Shown here piece by piece: positions 1 to 15,375 of a DNA stretch of 64,000 nt. Both the position numbers and the translations under genes were made by a program. The notes under the pieces are model-generated. The model made no database searches, was not told the DNA's origin, and worked only from the letters and a program-made list of their open reading frames with translations. This DNA comes from Daucus carota subsp. sativus (lineage: Eukaryota > Streptophyta > Magnoliopsida > Apiales > Apiaceae), in NCBI RefSeq assembly GCF_001625215.2, contig NC_030382.2, positions 34,148,610-34,212,609 on the forward strand, in the 5' to 3' direction. Position 1 is the stretch's first letter. Every line of letters begins with the position of its first letter.

Positions 1-2347
1 GTGGAGTATCTTGTGGGTGTTTAGAATCTCTTTTTACGAAATATTTATATTTTAATCAAATGTGTTAGAATTATGTATTTTAATTGGGTATTCTCTCAAA
101 AACTTAAATAAGCTTAAATATATATGTTGTTTACACTTACTAAGCTTAAATATATATGTTGTTTTGCTGTAAGTGTAGTATTAGATTGATACTCCTCTGC
201 CAGTAGAGAATAGCTTGATACTCAACTGGATCAAAGGGATTAAAGGCAATGGAGTTCTTGCAGCTAAGTTCATCTCACAAGTCACAATCTATATCATTCA
301 AAAATTATTTGTATTAGGACCTCTTTTTCATCTGGTGTCACTCCTGCATATAATTTTCCTAGCCAGGCTTATATAACATAAACATCAAGTTGTATTAGAT
401 AATGAATACATTTTGAGAAGTACTCGTATATTTTATATACTTTTTTAATTTTAAAAAATCTTAGCCAATTCATTAAATCCTATATGGCACACTAACACCA
501 AATTTAAAAATTGCAATCCACACTCTAGCAGAACATACAGACCATTAGGAAATGAAAGAGGTGAAAATAAGAGGAATTACATGAAAAGATCTTACAAATA
601 CCTGCAACTGTCAAGAGATTCATATGCTCATTTATAGGAGGACAATTGTTCCTAACCAAATTCATGTATATTGAGACGGAGGGAGTAAAAAGAGAACTTG
701 AGTCACATGTCTCTCATAGGTAAGACCGCGCCTGCCACTCTAACTACAGTGCGCATGCGGCCACCCTATATAAATACTAGTATCCTCACACTTTAGTGGG
801 AATCTAAAAATTAAGACAAAGAACAATACACGCACAAAGCACGCCATATAATTAACATCCTGATATCTACTCCCGTTTGTATAAACCTTTCACTGATTAT
901 CATGCCGGAGCCCCTTCACAGAACACATCCCGTGCAGCGTTGTTTTGGAGGTCTCAGCTAGACCGGAAACAGTAACAAGGCAGTTATCATTCATCTAGCC
1001 AGCTTCATATAAGGTACATGAAGTTTGTTTACAACACGAGGGATTACATTACATAAGCTCTTCCTAATACTGAATCTGCTATCATTTGAACCATGCAAAA
1101 TCGAATTTTCCTGGCAGAATCCTTGAATTGGAATTCACATCATCAATGGTGGGTTTCAAGGATCCCCCAATCATTGAGTTTAATGGGTATAGAGCTCCAA
1201 AATTGACAAAATTTGGCCTAGGATAGGAAATTATAGTTTTTCTAGTTATATCAATAACTCTAAAAAGTACCCAAACAAATAGAATGTGTATAGTACTACA
1301 GTTCTTGAAGGCATCCTCATAGGCATATGCCTCTTACAAAATCCATATCTTGGACTTTGTAGCATGACTATTTTAACAATCTTACAACCACAAATATGCA
1401 TTAACATACTCTACAAAATCTTGCAACCAAACATTTGAAATTCCCTAATGCCACATTTACTATTATATTTCAAATTAGTAACAATAAGCACCCTGAACAC
1501 AGTATATCAAGGCTTATTACAACCCATGTATTTGTAACTCAAAATACAAATATTCTGGGAACAAGTTCAAAAGAGACACCACAAATTCTTAATAAGACAT
1601 TGACTGTATGATTTCAATGGTGGATTGCAAATGACATGAAAGTACCAACGACCTAAATATTAAAACCCAAGCATCTATAGCACCTTAAATTTTTTTATAT
1701 AACCCGAAACTAACTTGATTTGTTTATGCCTCCTAAAAATGCATCCGACATTTTCTATTGTGCAATTATATTAAGATCTCAAGCCAAGGGCAAGTAAAAA
1801 TGTTTCTGACCAAAGAAAATCACGTAAACCTTAAGATATGGCAATCTTGGTGTTCCGCTGAAAGCAATTTTGTTTATTAGTCAAGAGTATAGATTCTGGT
1901 TTATAAACCCATATGCGCATGCAGGGGCTAATATGTACTTAACAGTTTATACAACTTTAAATTTTTATGAGTATCAGAATGGCTGGCTGGCTGAGGAATC
2001 TATATTTTCCAGTTTCTGTAGGCCTGTAACAATCATCCAATTATAAACAACAGCAGTTAAGTTAGTCTTTTTCGGCCAGGATCATAAGTAACAATGTGCA
2101 TAAGTTAAACTACTTACGGCCTTCAGCTAGAAAAAAAAAAATCACAAAGAACCATTTTGAATGTAAAAGCAATACAGGCTATAATATTGGTCCATTAGTC
2201 GTGCTCAAGCTTCCCAGCCTTAGATTATACCAATATTTATCGCCTAAACTTATCGAAAAAACTCATATTAGCTCTGCATTGAACTTCTCCTCTGCATCCA
2301 ATAGTCCCTAAATAAGAGTGGACAGAGATGCTTATTAGGCAGCAGAA
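1..2347. other. Intergenic region without a supported gene
   Basis: AT-rich DNA with stop codons in all frames and no recognisable protein. A TATA-like box (TATAAAT) near 767-775 is followed by a C/A-rich stretch resembling a 5' UTR, but I find no coding exon after it before the beta-glucosidase start. A lone Stowaway-like terminus ending GGGAG-TA lies at 672-687, with no matching opposite end. Confidence 0.5.
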
Positions 2348-5148
<2,801 letters not shown>

Positions 5149-5389
5149 CATATGAGAAAATGGTAGATTATCCTTAGACGAGTCTCCCAGTTCATGTGTC
5201 ACATGAATATCTAAGTTCTATGTGTATCATTCTACTTTTATACTTCAAGGAAGAAATTTGATATTGTGTTTGTCATTAGTATAGTCAGTTTTAAGTTTTT
5301 ATGCACATGTGAAATGACAACTGCTAGTCATATGGGAAGCAGCATTTTAACCAAAACCCATAGTAGCAAAATATGCAGATTACCTAAGA
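5149..5389. other. 3' flank of the beta-glucosidase
   Basis: AT-rich sequence following the stop codon, presumably 3' UTR and spacer. Nothing else recognised. Confidence 0.4.
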
Positions 5390-6245
5390 ACCCAACTAAC
5401 AGATTACATAAGCTGATTTTGGGCTAAAATTTTGACAGTTGCAAAAGCTAGTTTCCGGCACCATAACTGGCTGTAAGAGCCTTGAAACCAAGAAGCTAAA
5501 CCTTTGATGATCACCGCGGCCAAAAGTTTTCAGACCTGTGGCTGGGTTCTGCATGATCAGACCCCTGTTGCCGTGACCCTGAACCAGAGTCCCTATCAAG
5601 CAATTAGCAACATTACTGGGAAGTGAGAGAAATGGCCCATATTCTCCACAGGCTAAAGATGTGCTTTCTCAAACGATGAATGAACTCCTTTCAATTCACT
5701 AAACGGACACCAACGAAGGCCATATGACTGAAAGATTAAAATCCAACAAAATTTTAACATATCATGCAAAGAACTCTATCATACATATCATATAAAAGTT
5801 AAACGCAGTCCAAAAATTATATCTCAACTATTCATATAAAACAATCACGCTTAAGGGACTGATGTTACAGTGACATATGTAAATCAAACGCACCCAAATA
5901 TTATATCTCAACTATATATATATGAGAGCTGGGTTGAACTTGGGGACGTCTGGATCATAATTAATGAGTTCGGTGGAAATCGGAACATTTGGATTAGTAA
6001 TTTTTGTATGGAATACTAGTAAACTAAATCCCACTTTGTGGGTAAATCATTCCTTACACATCCTTGAGACACTCATTTCCATATTCCTCATTTCCATTCT
6101 CACCCGATATCAAAAGACCCTTTTGAGGTTTTACATTATAGCATTCTCTGGGGTCAGGAAGAAGTAAATGTGCTTGCATCGTGAGCATAGAAATAGCGAT
6201 ACACATCCTCAGCAAAAGTCCGGTCATGAATACTGAAGTGACATT
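5390..6245 (-). pseudogene. 3' fragment of an RFI2-like RING gene (copy C)
   Basis: Decayed duplicate of the 3' half of the gene at 7097-11235, in the same order on the minus strand. It holds the tail of exon 2 (about 6170-6245, keeping a TFAEDVYRY-like stretch), exon 3 (about 5651-5712, reading YGLRWCPFSELKGVHSSF) and exon 4-like sequence (about 5396-5640). The RING-encoding part of exon 2 is absent, exon 1 is missing, and the donor after exon 3 is GA where the intact copy has GT. Introns and flanks also match the intact copy, for example 5340-5580 against 6890-7140, so this is a genomic tandem duplication and not a retrocopy. Confidence 0.7.
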
Positions 6246-7096
6246 GTAGGGATCAGTCAGCCTAAAATTAAGTTTTATTTGTTTGTCTTTTCAACATTCC
6301 AGTTGCAAGAAAGAGGATTTTAGTCCTCCAAGTTGCTGCAGCTCCTGCCGGACTTTTCAGAGTAAAAGGAAGCTTATATGAATCTCCACACTCCACACAA
6401 GATACCTCTCTTTCTTTTAGCAGAATCAGCAACTCTTTTGATCCTCAAGCAAACTATAATCAGAAATGAGATGATTATCATCTAATTAAGAGAAAGGGAC
6501 AAACCAGGTCATCCAGCATTTTTCTGTGATAACCAGTGGACTGTTAGTGAGCTTCGATTAAGACTACAAGCACTAACCTTGTCCCTACCGATAATGTTGC
6601 TATTCTGGAACTAATATTGTTATAAACACATACTACAGATACATGGATTCGCATAGAAATCAGAATTCGTGTAATATATTCAGCTGGGGTGAGGATTCTA
6701 GAATCAGACTGATAACCTAATAAGTAAGATATTGGTACTTCATATCCAATTCAATTCCATAGTTAAAAATTCACTCAATCCTTTAAATTTCATATGCTAT
6801 ACTATCATTATTTCATTTAAGAGATGATAACTTTTAAGTTATTATGCAAATGACAACTGCTAGTCTTATATGAAGCATCATTTTAACCAAAATCCATGGT
6901 AGCAACTACAAAAATTAACTATGAACCCCCACCAACAGTTTATATAAGATACGCAGATCATGCATGTGGTGCATTTTGAATGTACAGTTTGAGCATGTTA
7001 AAACATGCTTGCTGATTTTACTCCAAAATTCTGAACGTTCAGGCACCATAATTGGCTAATTAAAGCCTTGCAACTAAAAACTTAAATCTTTTATGA
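6246..7096. other. Spacer between RFI2-like copies
   Basis: AT-rich spacer; 6830-7096 repeats the 3' flank of copy C (5290-5500). No gene seen. Confidence 0.5.
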
Positions 7097-10000
7097 TCAT
7101 AGCGGCCAAAAGTTTCCAGACCTGTGGCCGGGATCTGCACCACCAGAAGCCTGTCCCTGTGACCCCCTACCTGAGTTAATATGAGACAACCTTATTGGGA
7201 AGTGAGATAAATGGCCCCTGTTTTCCTCATGTAGGTTTTGACCGTCTAAATGAGGGGAAATATTGGAACCACCTTGAGGAGGTGTGGCTGAATGTAGACC
7301 AGGTGCCAATCTGGGGAATCCCATTGGACTAGTGAATCTTCTGACACCAGGAAATCCCAATGTAAATTCCACTTGCCTGTAAGATTTTAAACACAACAAA
7401 ACGTTATAAAGAAGTTTTCAAATATCTTAACACGAAACAGGATATCAGCACAAGAAAAACTATGACTGAAGGTGACCCAAGTTCAATGCCCAAAAATAAT
7501 CTGATACTAATAGCTAACACCCTGAAAATACAGTTTTCATTGGCCCGAAATTTTGAAAATGACCGAGTCAGATAAGTCAGATATGACAATTAGTTGCAAG
7601 ACACATTACACAAAGAGATGCCAAAAGGGAACGGTGTCCAAGTTCAGGTGAATTGGTACACCACTGAAGCTGATAATTAACCATAATGTCAAATCTAGTA
7701 TACCCTTCAAACCTCATGTCCCTAACACACTCTCTATATCTAGACATTTATGTATATATATCCAAAAGAAAACCTCCTGCCAAATTAGCAAAATTAAAAA
7801 AAAAAAATGAAACCTACTGCCATCACTCACAAGAGCCATAACCAATATTGCACAAAACTTAACCAAGTAACCTACCCCATTAGTTGCCAATAAATCGAAA
7901 ATATTGAAATTGTATATCGCTTGTAAAGAACTTAACACAAACTGTTAGTTTCAAAAACTACTTTTAAATTTGCAGATATAGTAAATAATTATTACTATAT
8001 AAGAAACTTATGACCTCACTTAAAGTAACTTTAAAAATCCATAGCGTTACTATAATATACCCAAAAAGAGTTACTAGTGACTACCTATAGATTATGTGGG
8101 AAGAACTATAAACTCCATAAGTTGTAGGGGTCTATAATTTTGTTGCACTGAGTTATTTGTTCAACATTAGACTTATATGATATATCTAAATTTAGGTGTA
8201 ATGTGACCACGACATTTCTGAATAGCATATGAGACATAACCACCACTGGTTTGAGGACATCATTAGAATGGAAAATCACATACAAATACAAACATCTGAA
8301 AAAAATTAAACTGTAGCACAAGTGAACTTTTCAGAAAACTTAATTGTAGTACAAAAAAATTTCCTCTAGAACCTAGATGTCAAGGAACTACAAGATGATT
8401 AAATATCCAGACTGCAGACTGTGCTTACTCAAATGATGAATGACCTCCTGTCAATCCACTTAATGGTAACCTACGATGTCCAGATGGCTGCTGAAAGGTT
8501 AAAAATCAACAAGATCTTAATATATCATAATTGAGAAATCTGTCATACATATCACATGTACATCAAGTGGAACTAATTAACTATAATTCAACTATTCATA
8601 TTAAAACAATTGCACTTAGAAGATAGATCATTGTAAGAGGGCCCCAGGCATGGGATAATGACTGCACTCGGGGTTTATTCATCACAGGTATTTCCTAGGG
8701 TCAAGAGGGAGTAAGGGTGCTTACATCTTCAGCAACAAGGAACTGGTATGTATGCTCAGCAAAAGTCCCATAATCAATACTGGAGTCGGACAACGATGGA
8801 TCTGGGCCATCTGCACATAGCCAATTGCCGCCCTCAGTGTTCCGACAATTAGGGCACACCATTGCTCCCTTCATATTAAATGCCGAACCAATGCAATCTA
8901 CATTTAATGAGAACACACACACAATTACTTAAATGTTAAATGCAATGGTAAAATATTAATTCTCCCACGAAGTATAAACATGCAATATATTTTGGAATTC
9001 ACATACACATGCATTGAGTCCTGAATAGGAAATTACCAGAGACTAACCAGGATAAATTAATTAATACCGCCTAGATATACCATTTTTCAATATAATTGTG
9101 TACTTTTTATTGAAATCCTATAAGCTCTGAATTTAAGACCTATAGCGACACTGCTTAACAACTCTTTCTTGAAATAAAACCCTAAGAATCACGGCAAAGA
9201 AAGCAAAGTAAGAAAATTAATTACTTTTGTGTTGGCACCAGGCCACACCAGCTAGCAAAATGTGAGTAGAAAGCTTCAGTCAACAAACATCATCAGATAG
9301 GATTCCACGAAAGTATGAAGACAAGATGGTGCTTAATCTTAAAGGACTTCATAATAAAATTAACTTACAGGTTGATAGTTGAATCTTGCATCTTTATAAA
9401 CTTGTAATCGATTACTTGATGAAGCAGAACATGGACAACTGTTTATACTTCATTTATGCTTTCCAATACAGTTTTTATTTTATCTTGTAATATTTTCAGG
9501 TGTGACTGAGTCTACCACAAAAGACCTATGTCAATCTTCCAAAAAGGCCTGTCTCTTAAAATCCAACTGAAGCGTACACTACAGACATTCATTTCTAGAT
9601 AATAAGAGTAGATGGTTACTCTCCTCAAAAAAAATAAACAAAGATAATAACTCGCCAACTAATGATATCCACCATATAATGACCAAGGCTACATGGAAAC
9701 ATAATTTAACATTGATCCTTAAATCAGTAAGTACATGATCCAATCTTGCCATACAAACACGCTAGACAATTCATCACTTCATCAACAGCGAGTTAGGGTT
9801 TCTGCAAAGCGAACAAGGGTTTTGCCAGCAAGGAGGAGTGCTTCACTGAATCTCAAAATCGAGTCCAAATCTCTTCATCTCTTCGTTCTTTCAGGTATAT
9901 AATATACTTATATACTCCCTCCGTCCCCTTTTACATGTCCATTTTGGTTTTCAAGGAGTCAAATTATCTATTCATTATTTTTAAAATTTGAAAGTTAAAT

Positions 10001-11235
10001 ATTAAAATAGACTAATATACTTTATAATGATATAATAATAATTATTATTATTTTCAATTATATGATATATGTAAATTTCAGTCAAAATATAGTCGATTTG
10101 ATTGATCAAAGGCCAAAATACATATGTAAAAGGGGACGGAGGGAGTGTTATTTTATACACTAGACATATTGCAATATACATATTTTTGTATAAGTCTTAT
10201 TACATATATTTATCTTTAAGCTAAAAACTGACTAATAATAAAATTAAATTATAGTATAATTCAAACAGGTAATATGGTGAACAAAACATTTTCGATTAAT
10301 AAATATTGTTAATTAATTTGATTAATAAAATATTTGTTATACATATATAAACAAAATTGATATTGTGGCATAATAGTAGAAGTTGGAACATTAAAATTCA
10401 TCTCCCCTGGTGCTCCATATTGCGTGTTCGATTTCAAGTGCTTGCAATATTTATAATTATAAATATTTTCATATTTTGGGTTCAGGTTTGGTTTTCGGGT
10501 TTCAGATATCCAATCCAAAGATAATTTGGGTTTCAGGTATACCCGAATCCGATCCAAAATCCATTGGATTGGGTTCGGGTATCCATTTTCGGGTTCCGGT
10601 CGGGTTTGGGTATGGATAAAACTTTCAGGCTTGAATATGGATTTTGTTATGCCTGACCCGATCCGGCCCGATTGCCATCTCTAATCCTGTGTCATTTAAA
10701 TCAATTAAAACACTAAAATTTCATCAATAAACATAGAACATTGTCAAATGCAGAAAGAGACAATTAATCCATAACAGTCAGCATTCCTTGTCACTCAAAT
10801 GAACTAATACCTTACAACCATTGAAAACCCCAATTCTAGTAACTAGAATCTAGATATACCTAACAACAAATCATCTTAATCAAGCTTTCATACTAATCTA
10901 CATCAAATATTCAGATATAAACAACTCAATTCTAGACTTCTAGTAACACATATAGTGCTCCCAACACACAGACACACACACCACAAAAGATATCCATTTC
11001 AGTCAAACTGATTAAACACTTTAACAACATATATAATTTACTAAATCCCCCAATTTCATAATCAACCACAATTTTTTTTAAAAGGCAGTAAACTACTAAA
11101 AAAACTTAAAAAATTACCGAGGTGAAACTCATGGCCACATTTAAGCTTAGCAACAGATCTTTCTTTGTAATCCGTGATAGAATCTAGGCATATTGAACAC
11201 ACAAGCAATAAGTTCTCCGCTATTATATTAGCCAT
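7097..11235 (-). CDS. RFI2-like RING-H2 E3 ubiquitin ligase, 4 exons
   Basis: Predicted RING-H2 ubiquitin ligase resembling Arabidopsis RFI2, a negative factor in red/far-red signalling; function here is inferred. Coding exons on the minus strand: 11235-11118, 8897-8725, 8490-8429, 7376-7097, joining in frame to 633 nt (210 aa). The RING spans residues 13-57 with ligands C13, C16, C33, H35, H38, C41, C54 and C57, including CGHEFHLDC and CPNC. The ring is split across exons 1 and 2, which meet within one Asp codon (D40). The family hallmark SAFNMKGAM follows. The C-terminal exon is rich in Gly, Pro and Ser with no known fold. I chose the ATG at 11235; a longer frame upstream has only a TTG. 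Intron 1 (2.2 kb) holds a Stowaway MITE and a GGGTTCGGG-rich repeat. It is the only copy in the array that reads through, and is shorter than RFI2 as I remember it. Confidence 0.8.
9915..10145. mobile_element. Stowaway MITE in intron 1 of the RFI2-like gene
   Basis: 231-bp element with long inverted ends. The left end starts CTCCCTCCGTCCCCTTTTAC and the right end is its reverse complement (GTAAAAGGGGACGGAGGGAG). The Stowaway signature is CTCCCTCCGT with a TA target. The left TA is present; the right flank reads TG, so that duplication copy has mutated. Confidence 0.9.
10470..10684. repeat. GGGTTCGGG/ACCCGA-rich dispersed repeat
   Basis: A C/G-rich island in AT-rich intron DNA, repeating GGGTTCGGGT, CCCGAATCC and similar words and ending with GATTGCCATCTCT. 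It resembles non-autonomous hAT-type plant repeats, but I could not find a matching left end. Confidence 0.4.
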
Positions 11236-11371
11236 TGCAACAAAATTCAATTAAGATTTAGGTACAAATATGAGTGTGTGAGTGTGGTGGATAATAATTT
11301 AGAAAGGTGCAATCATGAGAAGAGGAGATGAATGTAATAGATTTTTTTTTGTTCATGAAGGGAAATATATA

Positions 11372-11613
11372 CTCCCCCTCTCAATTGTTTACAATGGGGG
11401 ACGGAGGCTCGGCACGCATTTTAAGACTCTTATAAAATATAGCTTGATAAATTATTTAATTTTTTTTCTTCTGAATAAAAATTTAATGTTTACATTTTTA
11501 TACAGAACAAGATTTTTTTTTTTAAAAGTCGTGAACCTATACTTTATATGCACCTTAAAATGTGTGTCAAGCAGTTGAAAAAAAGTGTAAAGAAATGAAA
11601 GGGACAGAGGGAG
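11372..11613. mobile_element. Stowaway MITE upstream of the RFI2-like start codon
   Basis: About 242 bp with ends CTCCCCCTCTCAATTG and GGGACAGAGGGAG, flanked by TA on both sides. Diverged Stowaway terminal repeats. It lies 137 bp upstream of the ATG at 11235, so in the promoter or 5' UTR of that gene. Confidence 0.8.
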
Positions 11614-11639
11614 TATAATTTATCTATTGGGTTATATAA

Positions 11640-12600
11640 TTTGACAGAATATATTATAGTTTATGGTTTATCTATTACCATTCGATCAAGTTTAATAGAC
11701 GGTCAGGATAAAGATGAGTAGTTGACTATTTACCAGAGTTTATTGTAGGAATATTAGATTACCCAAATATGGGTATAAAATATTAAGTGGGGCCTTCAAG
11801 TTTTTTTGAATAAATACAAAAGGAATAATTTAGATATGGCAAAAAAATTATCACAAAGATATACTAAGATACTTCACTTGTATACAAAATATGGTTAAAG
11901 TTGTATTTTTCTCGAAAAAGTATAATAAAGTACAACACTAAACAAAAATTAACAGTATTTCAATAAAAAGTGTAAAGAGTAACATAAAATCAAAGAGCAC
12001 GAGAACATTGCACATTTGACGCACTAGAAACAAATTTTTTTTATATACTTTTTCAAACCTTAGACTGAACATGTTTGAGTTGGTTTGGTTTTATTATTCA
12101 AATTTGGACATGATAACAATGATATGATCTAGATATCAATCCAACTAAACCAATAGAGCATATATCATGTTTCTCAAAAATGAACCAGATATAAATATTT
12201 CGTAAAATCGTCATATTCCTGCATCAACTAATAAAATTATTATAAAACATATTACAAGATTCAAAACGAGCAAGAAACATTTAATCCTTGATCTATCACT
12301 TCAATAAACAAAAAGTCTAAAAACTCCATAATTTTATTAAACAGCTTGATTCCAATAATACATGCCTCGTATATACCTATCAAAAAACATCCATTTCAAG
12401 CTTCCGTACAAAACAATATCGAAAGCATATGATCAAGAAACTCAACTTTAGCAACACATATACTAATCCCACACACACAACACCAAAAACACTAATTTCA
12501 AGCTTCCATATTAAACTGCATCCCGCATTTGCGATAAAACTAACTAAACACTATAAAAGCACAAATAACTGGCCAAACCACCACTGTAGGTAAACCCTAA
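11640..12600. other. Spacer containing duplicated RFI2-like 5' flank
   Basis: AT-rich. The stretch 11660-11715 recurs at 13240-13300, and 12400-12600 resembles 10860-11060, marking a tandem duplication of the exon 1 area. No other gene seen. Confidence 0.4.
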
Positions 12601-12663
12601 CTATATAACCATTTCAAATTTTCCAGGCAAAATATGTACAAAGATAAAAGGCAAAATATGTAC

Positions 12664-12781
12664 AAAGATAAAAGTGAGGGCCACATTTGAGCTTAGAGCA
12701 TATATTTCTCTCAAGTTAGCAATAACATGGAGACAAACTAAACACACAAGTAACAAATGTTCAGCTATTACAGTATCCAGT
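12664..12781 (-). pseudogene. Decayed exon 1 of an RFI2-like gene
   Basis: Duplicate of exon 1 at 11118-11235. It still reads IAEHLLLVC at the start, but the ATG is CTG, the second RING Cys pair is altered (CLVC) and a frameshift follows, so the CGHEFH stretch is lost. No exon 2 lies in the expected place downstream, since the next copy's exon 1 follows. Confidence 0.65.
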
Positions 12782-12849
12782 GCGACAAAATTCAAGTGAG
12801 ATTACTGATGGATGTATGTGCAACGGGGGATAATTAGGATGGAGGCAAG

Positions 12850-14080
12850 CACAAGAAGAAGAAATTAAACTTAATTTTTTTTTTATTATACTAGCTTATC
12901 ATATCCCATGCAATACACGAGTTACTTTGAATATATTTTGATTTTTTTTCTTCAGTATTTTTTTTGTTTTATTTGATATCATGGGTGAAAATATTATTTT
13001 CATTTATATACATACATATCATAACAAGTTTGAAAACTATATAATGAACATATTGTATTTATTTGTATTCTTATTCATATTAAACAAAGATAGTATATAT
13101 TACCTTTTTTTAATTTAATACATATGTTCTAGCTTGTGGCCTTATGCTAATTATATAAGATATAATGCCAACTGATAAAGTAATATGATAGAGTATATAA
13201 CAATGTATGATTAGTTCATAATCTAATAGGCATATTATAAATTATGGTATATAACCGTTCGATCAAGTTTAATAGATGCTTAGAATCAGATTCTTTAGTT
13301 TCTTATTTATAAAAATATATTAATAGCATCTTGTATTAATCTATACATAATACAAAAAGATGCTTATTTAATAAATACAAAAAGAATAACTAAGATACAT
13401 CAAGGATTTTTCTTGCTTGTCTAAGAGTGTAGGATTAAATGAAAAGTTATATTTGTTTTCACGACAAGTATAGTTAAGTAAGGATTTTTTTTCTTGCTTG
13501 TCTACGAGTATAGGATTAAATGAAAATTAGTAAAATTCAAACAAATGTTTAAAAAGTAACAAAATCACATATATTGACATTCATATACATAGTCACGATC
13601 ATGCACTTTTGTCCTCTTTTTCCTTATCCTAGCATTTTGCACCCTCTGGTAGTTTTTCTGTTTAAATTTGCAGTTTTAGCTAACTTGATAGGGGTATTTC
13701 GGAACTCAAAGTTTGGCTCCATTTAAACTCAAAAAAAAATCCCTCAAACCTCAACTAAAAATAATATAAACTTCAAAAACTTGATTAAACTCTAATAAAG
13801 ATCAAAGACTAGAAAGCCTCAAAAAATCTTCATCAGATCTCCAACCCATAAGTCTAAGACCATCAAAACTCCAATAAAGTCCTAAAAATTTCACCAAATG
13901 ATTCTATTAGAACTCAAAATTCATCTCAAAGGGCATTAATGGAGTTTTTAAGTGGCCATACTTTTGTTCCCAAACATACCCTGCCCAAATTAACTTTAAT
14001 TGGATTGAAAACATTAATGGGATATTCTATAGCAACACCCCTAAAGGAATTTTTTTCTTGCCATATATCCAAAGGATATA
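12850..14080. other. AT-rich spacer with a direct repeat
   Basis: No gene seen. A sequence of about 45 bp at 13402-13446 (core TTCTTGCTTGTCTA, then TAGGATTAAATGAAAA) recurs at 13480-13526. Confidence 0.4.
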
Positions 14081-14089
14081 GGCAAAGAA

Positions 14090-14566
14090 AGTAAATTGAT
14101 AAATTAATTATTTCTATGCTGGCAACAGGTCACCGGCTAAGTAAATATGACTAGAAAGCTCATCAACAAACATCATCTGATGAAATGAATGTGAATTCAG
14201 TGTTTTTAATTCCCAGCTTATGATGAAATACCTTCTAGAACCTAGATTCAAGAGAACTAGGGCTCAAGATGCACTTGCTTACTTGCTTAAATGATTGATG
14301 GACTAAAAAGGTTAAAATCCAACAAAAACTCAACATATGTCGGAGAACTCTGTTATACATATCAGATGTAAATCAAACACAACCCATTACTTGTTCTCAC
14401 TTACATCATCAGATAAGTGATACTCATACAGATCCTCGCCAAAAATCCAGTCAATAAGCAGAGAGCCATCTGCATACAGCCAACTGCCAACCTCAATCTT
14501 CGGGCAATTGGGACCCGTCATTGCTCCCTTGATATTAAACGCTGAATCAATGCAGTCTCTGTAGCG
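14090..14566 (-). pseudogene. Scrambled RFI2-like fragment (copy A)
   Basis: Exon 2 homologue at 14566-14405 reads SAFNIKGAM but then TGPNCPKIE: the seventh zinc ligand Cys is Gly and the Arg after the last Cys is Pro, so the ring cannot form normally. The donor GTAAGT is retained. Sequence at 14220-14350 matches the intron 2/exon 3 area of the intact copy with most of exon 3 deleted. Sequence at 14090-14190 matches intron 1 of the intact copy (9220-9310) but sits on the wrong side of exon 2, so the copy is rearranged. Confidence 0.7.
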
Positions 14567-15074
14567 GGAAAAAGTTTATTAAAACACACAGACAATTACA
14601 AACAAGTTAAATATCATTGTTCCTAAAAGGATTTCGCTAATTAAATGAAGTAGCAATTTGATAACTGAATCTTGATATCTGGGTGATGAAGCATAACAAG
14701 AAGAAATATGTTTGAATTTATGATCAGTTTTGTAAAGATCATCACTTGGTGAATTATAACAGTTTACCTGTAAATGGTTTGCCCAACTAAGACGAAGATT
14801 CATAAAAACAGCTGCGATATACCAAAACAGCTTCCTTATCGACCTTATACGCATTATCAGCGAGCATTCAGTGCAAACCCATTTTGATTGTATATCATAT
14901 GCTACTGTTACTGTATGTACTTCCTCCCCCATTTTGATTGTCCCTTTGACTGTATGTACACACTTCATTTATTATCTGATAATAATAATAATATTGTTCA
15001 TATTTTTTAATTTTTCAGGTTAAAAATAATAATTTATGAATTATTTTAATTTCAAATATAAAAGTTAAATCATA

Positions 15075-15375
15075 CTCTCTCCGTCCCAATGAATTATATA
15101 CATTGGGATTGGATACGGAGATCAAGAAAAAATGTAAGAAATGAGTAAAGTTAATTGAAAAGTGGGTAAAGTGGTGGGACTCACATATTTTTTAATAATA
15201 AATTTGAGATAGTGGATGTAATAGTGTTTTTATTATTATAGAAGGGAGATAGTGGGAGAATGTAATAAGTGTAGTAGTGTTTTATATTATAAAAATTTGC
15301 TATTCTGGGAATGTATAAAAAATGATGGGAAATCCCAAAAAAGAAACGGTATAGAATTGATTGGGACGGAGGGAG
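15075..15375. mobile_element. Stowaway MITE
   Basis: 301-bp element with termini CTCTCTCCGTCCCAAT and ATTGGGACGGAGGGAG, flanked by TA on both sides (15073-15074 and 15376-15377). Internal sequence is AT-rich and non-coding. Confidence 0.9.

Noticed and set aside
672-687. Stowaway terminus GACGGAGGGAG-TA
   Set aside because: No matching opposite end within the expected distance, so no element can be drawn.
765-960. TATA box and possible leader at 767 as a separate gene
   Set aside because: The only following ATG gives a very short peptide; no exon with coding character follows.
14579-14968. 129-aa minus-strand open frame next to RING copy A
   Set aside because: No RING or other motif; it does not supply the missing exon 1 of copy A.
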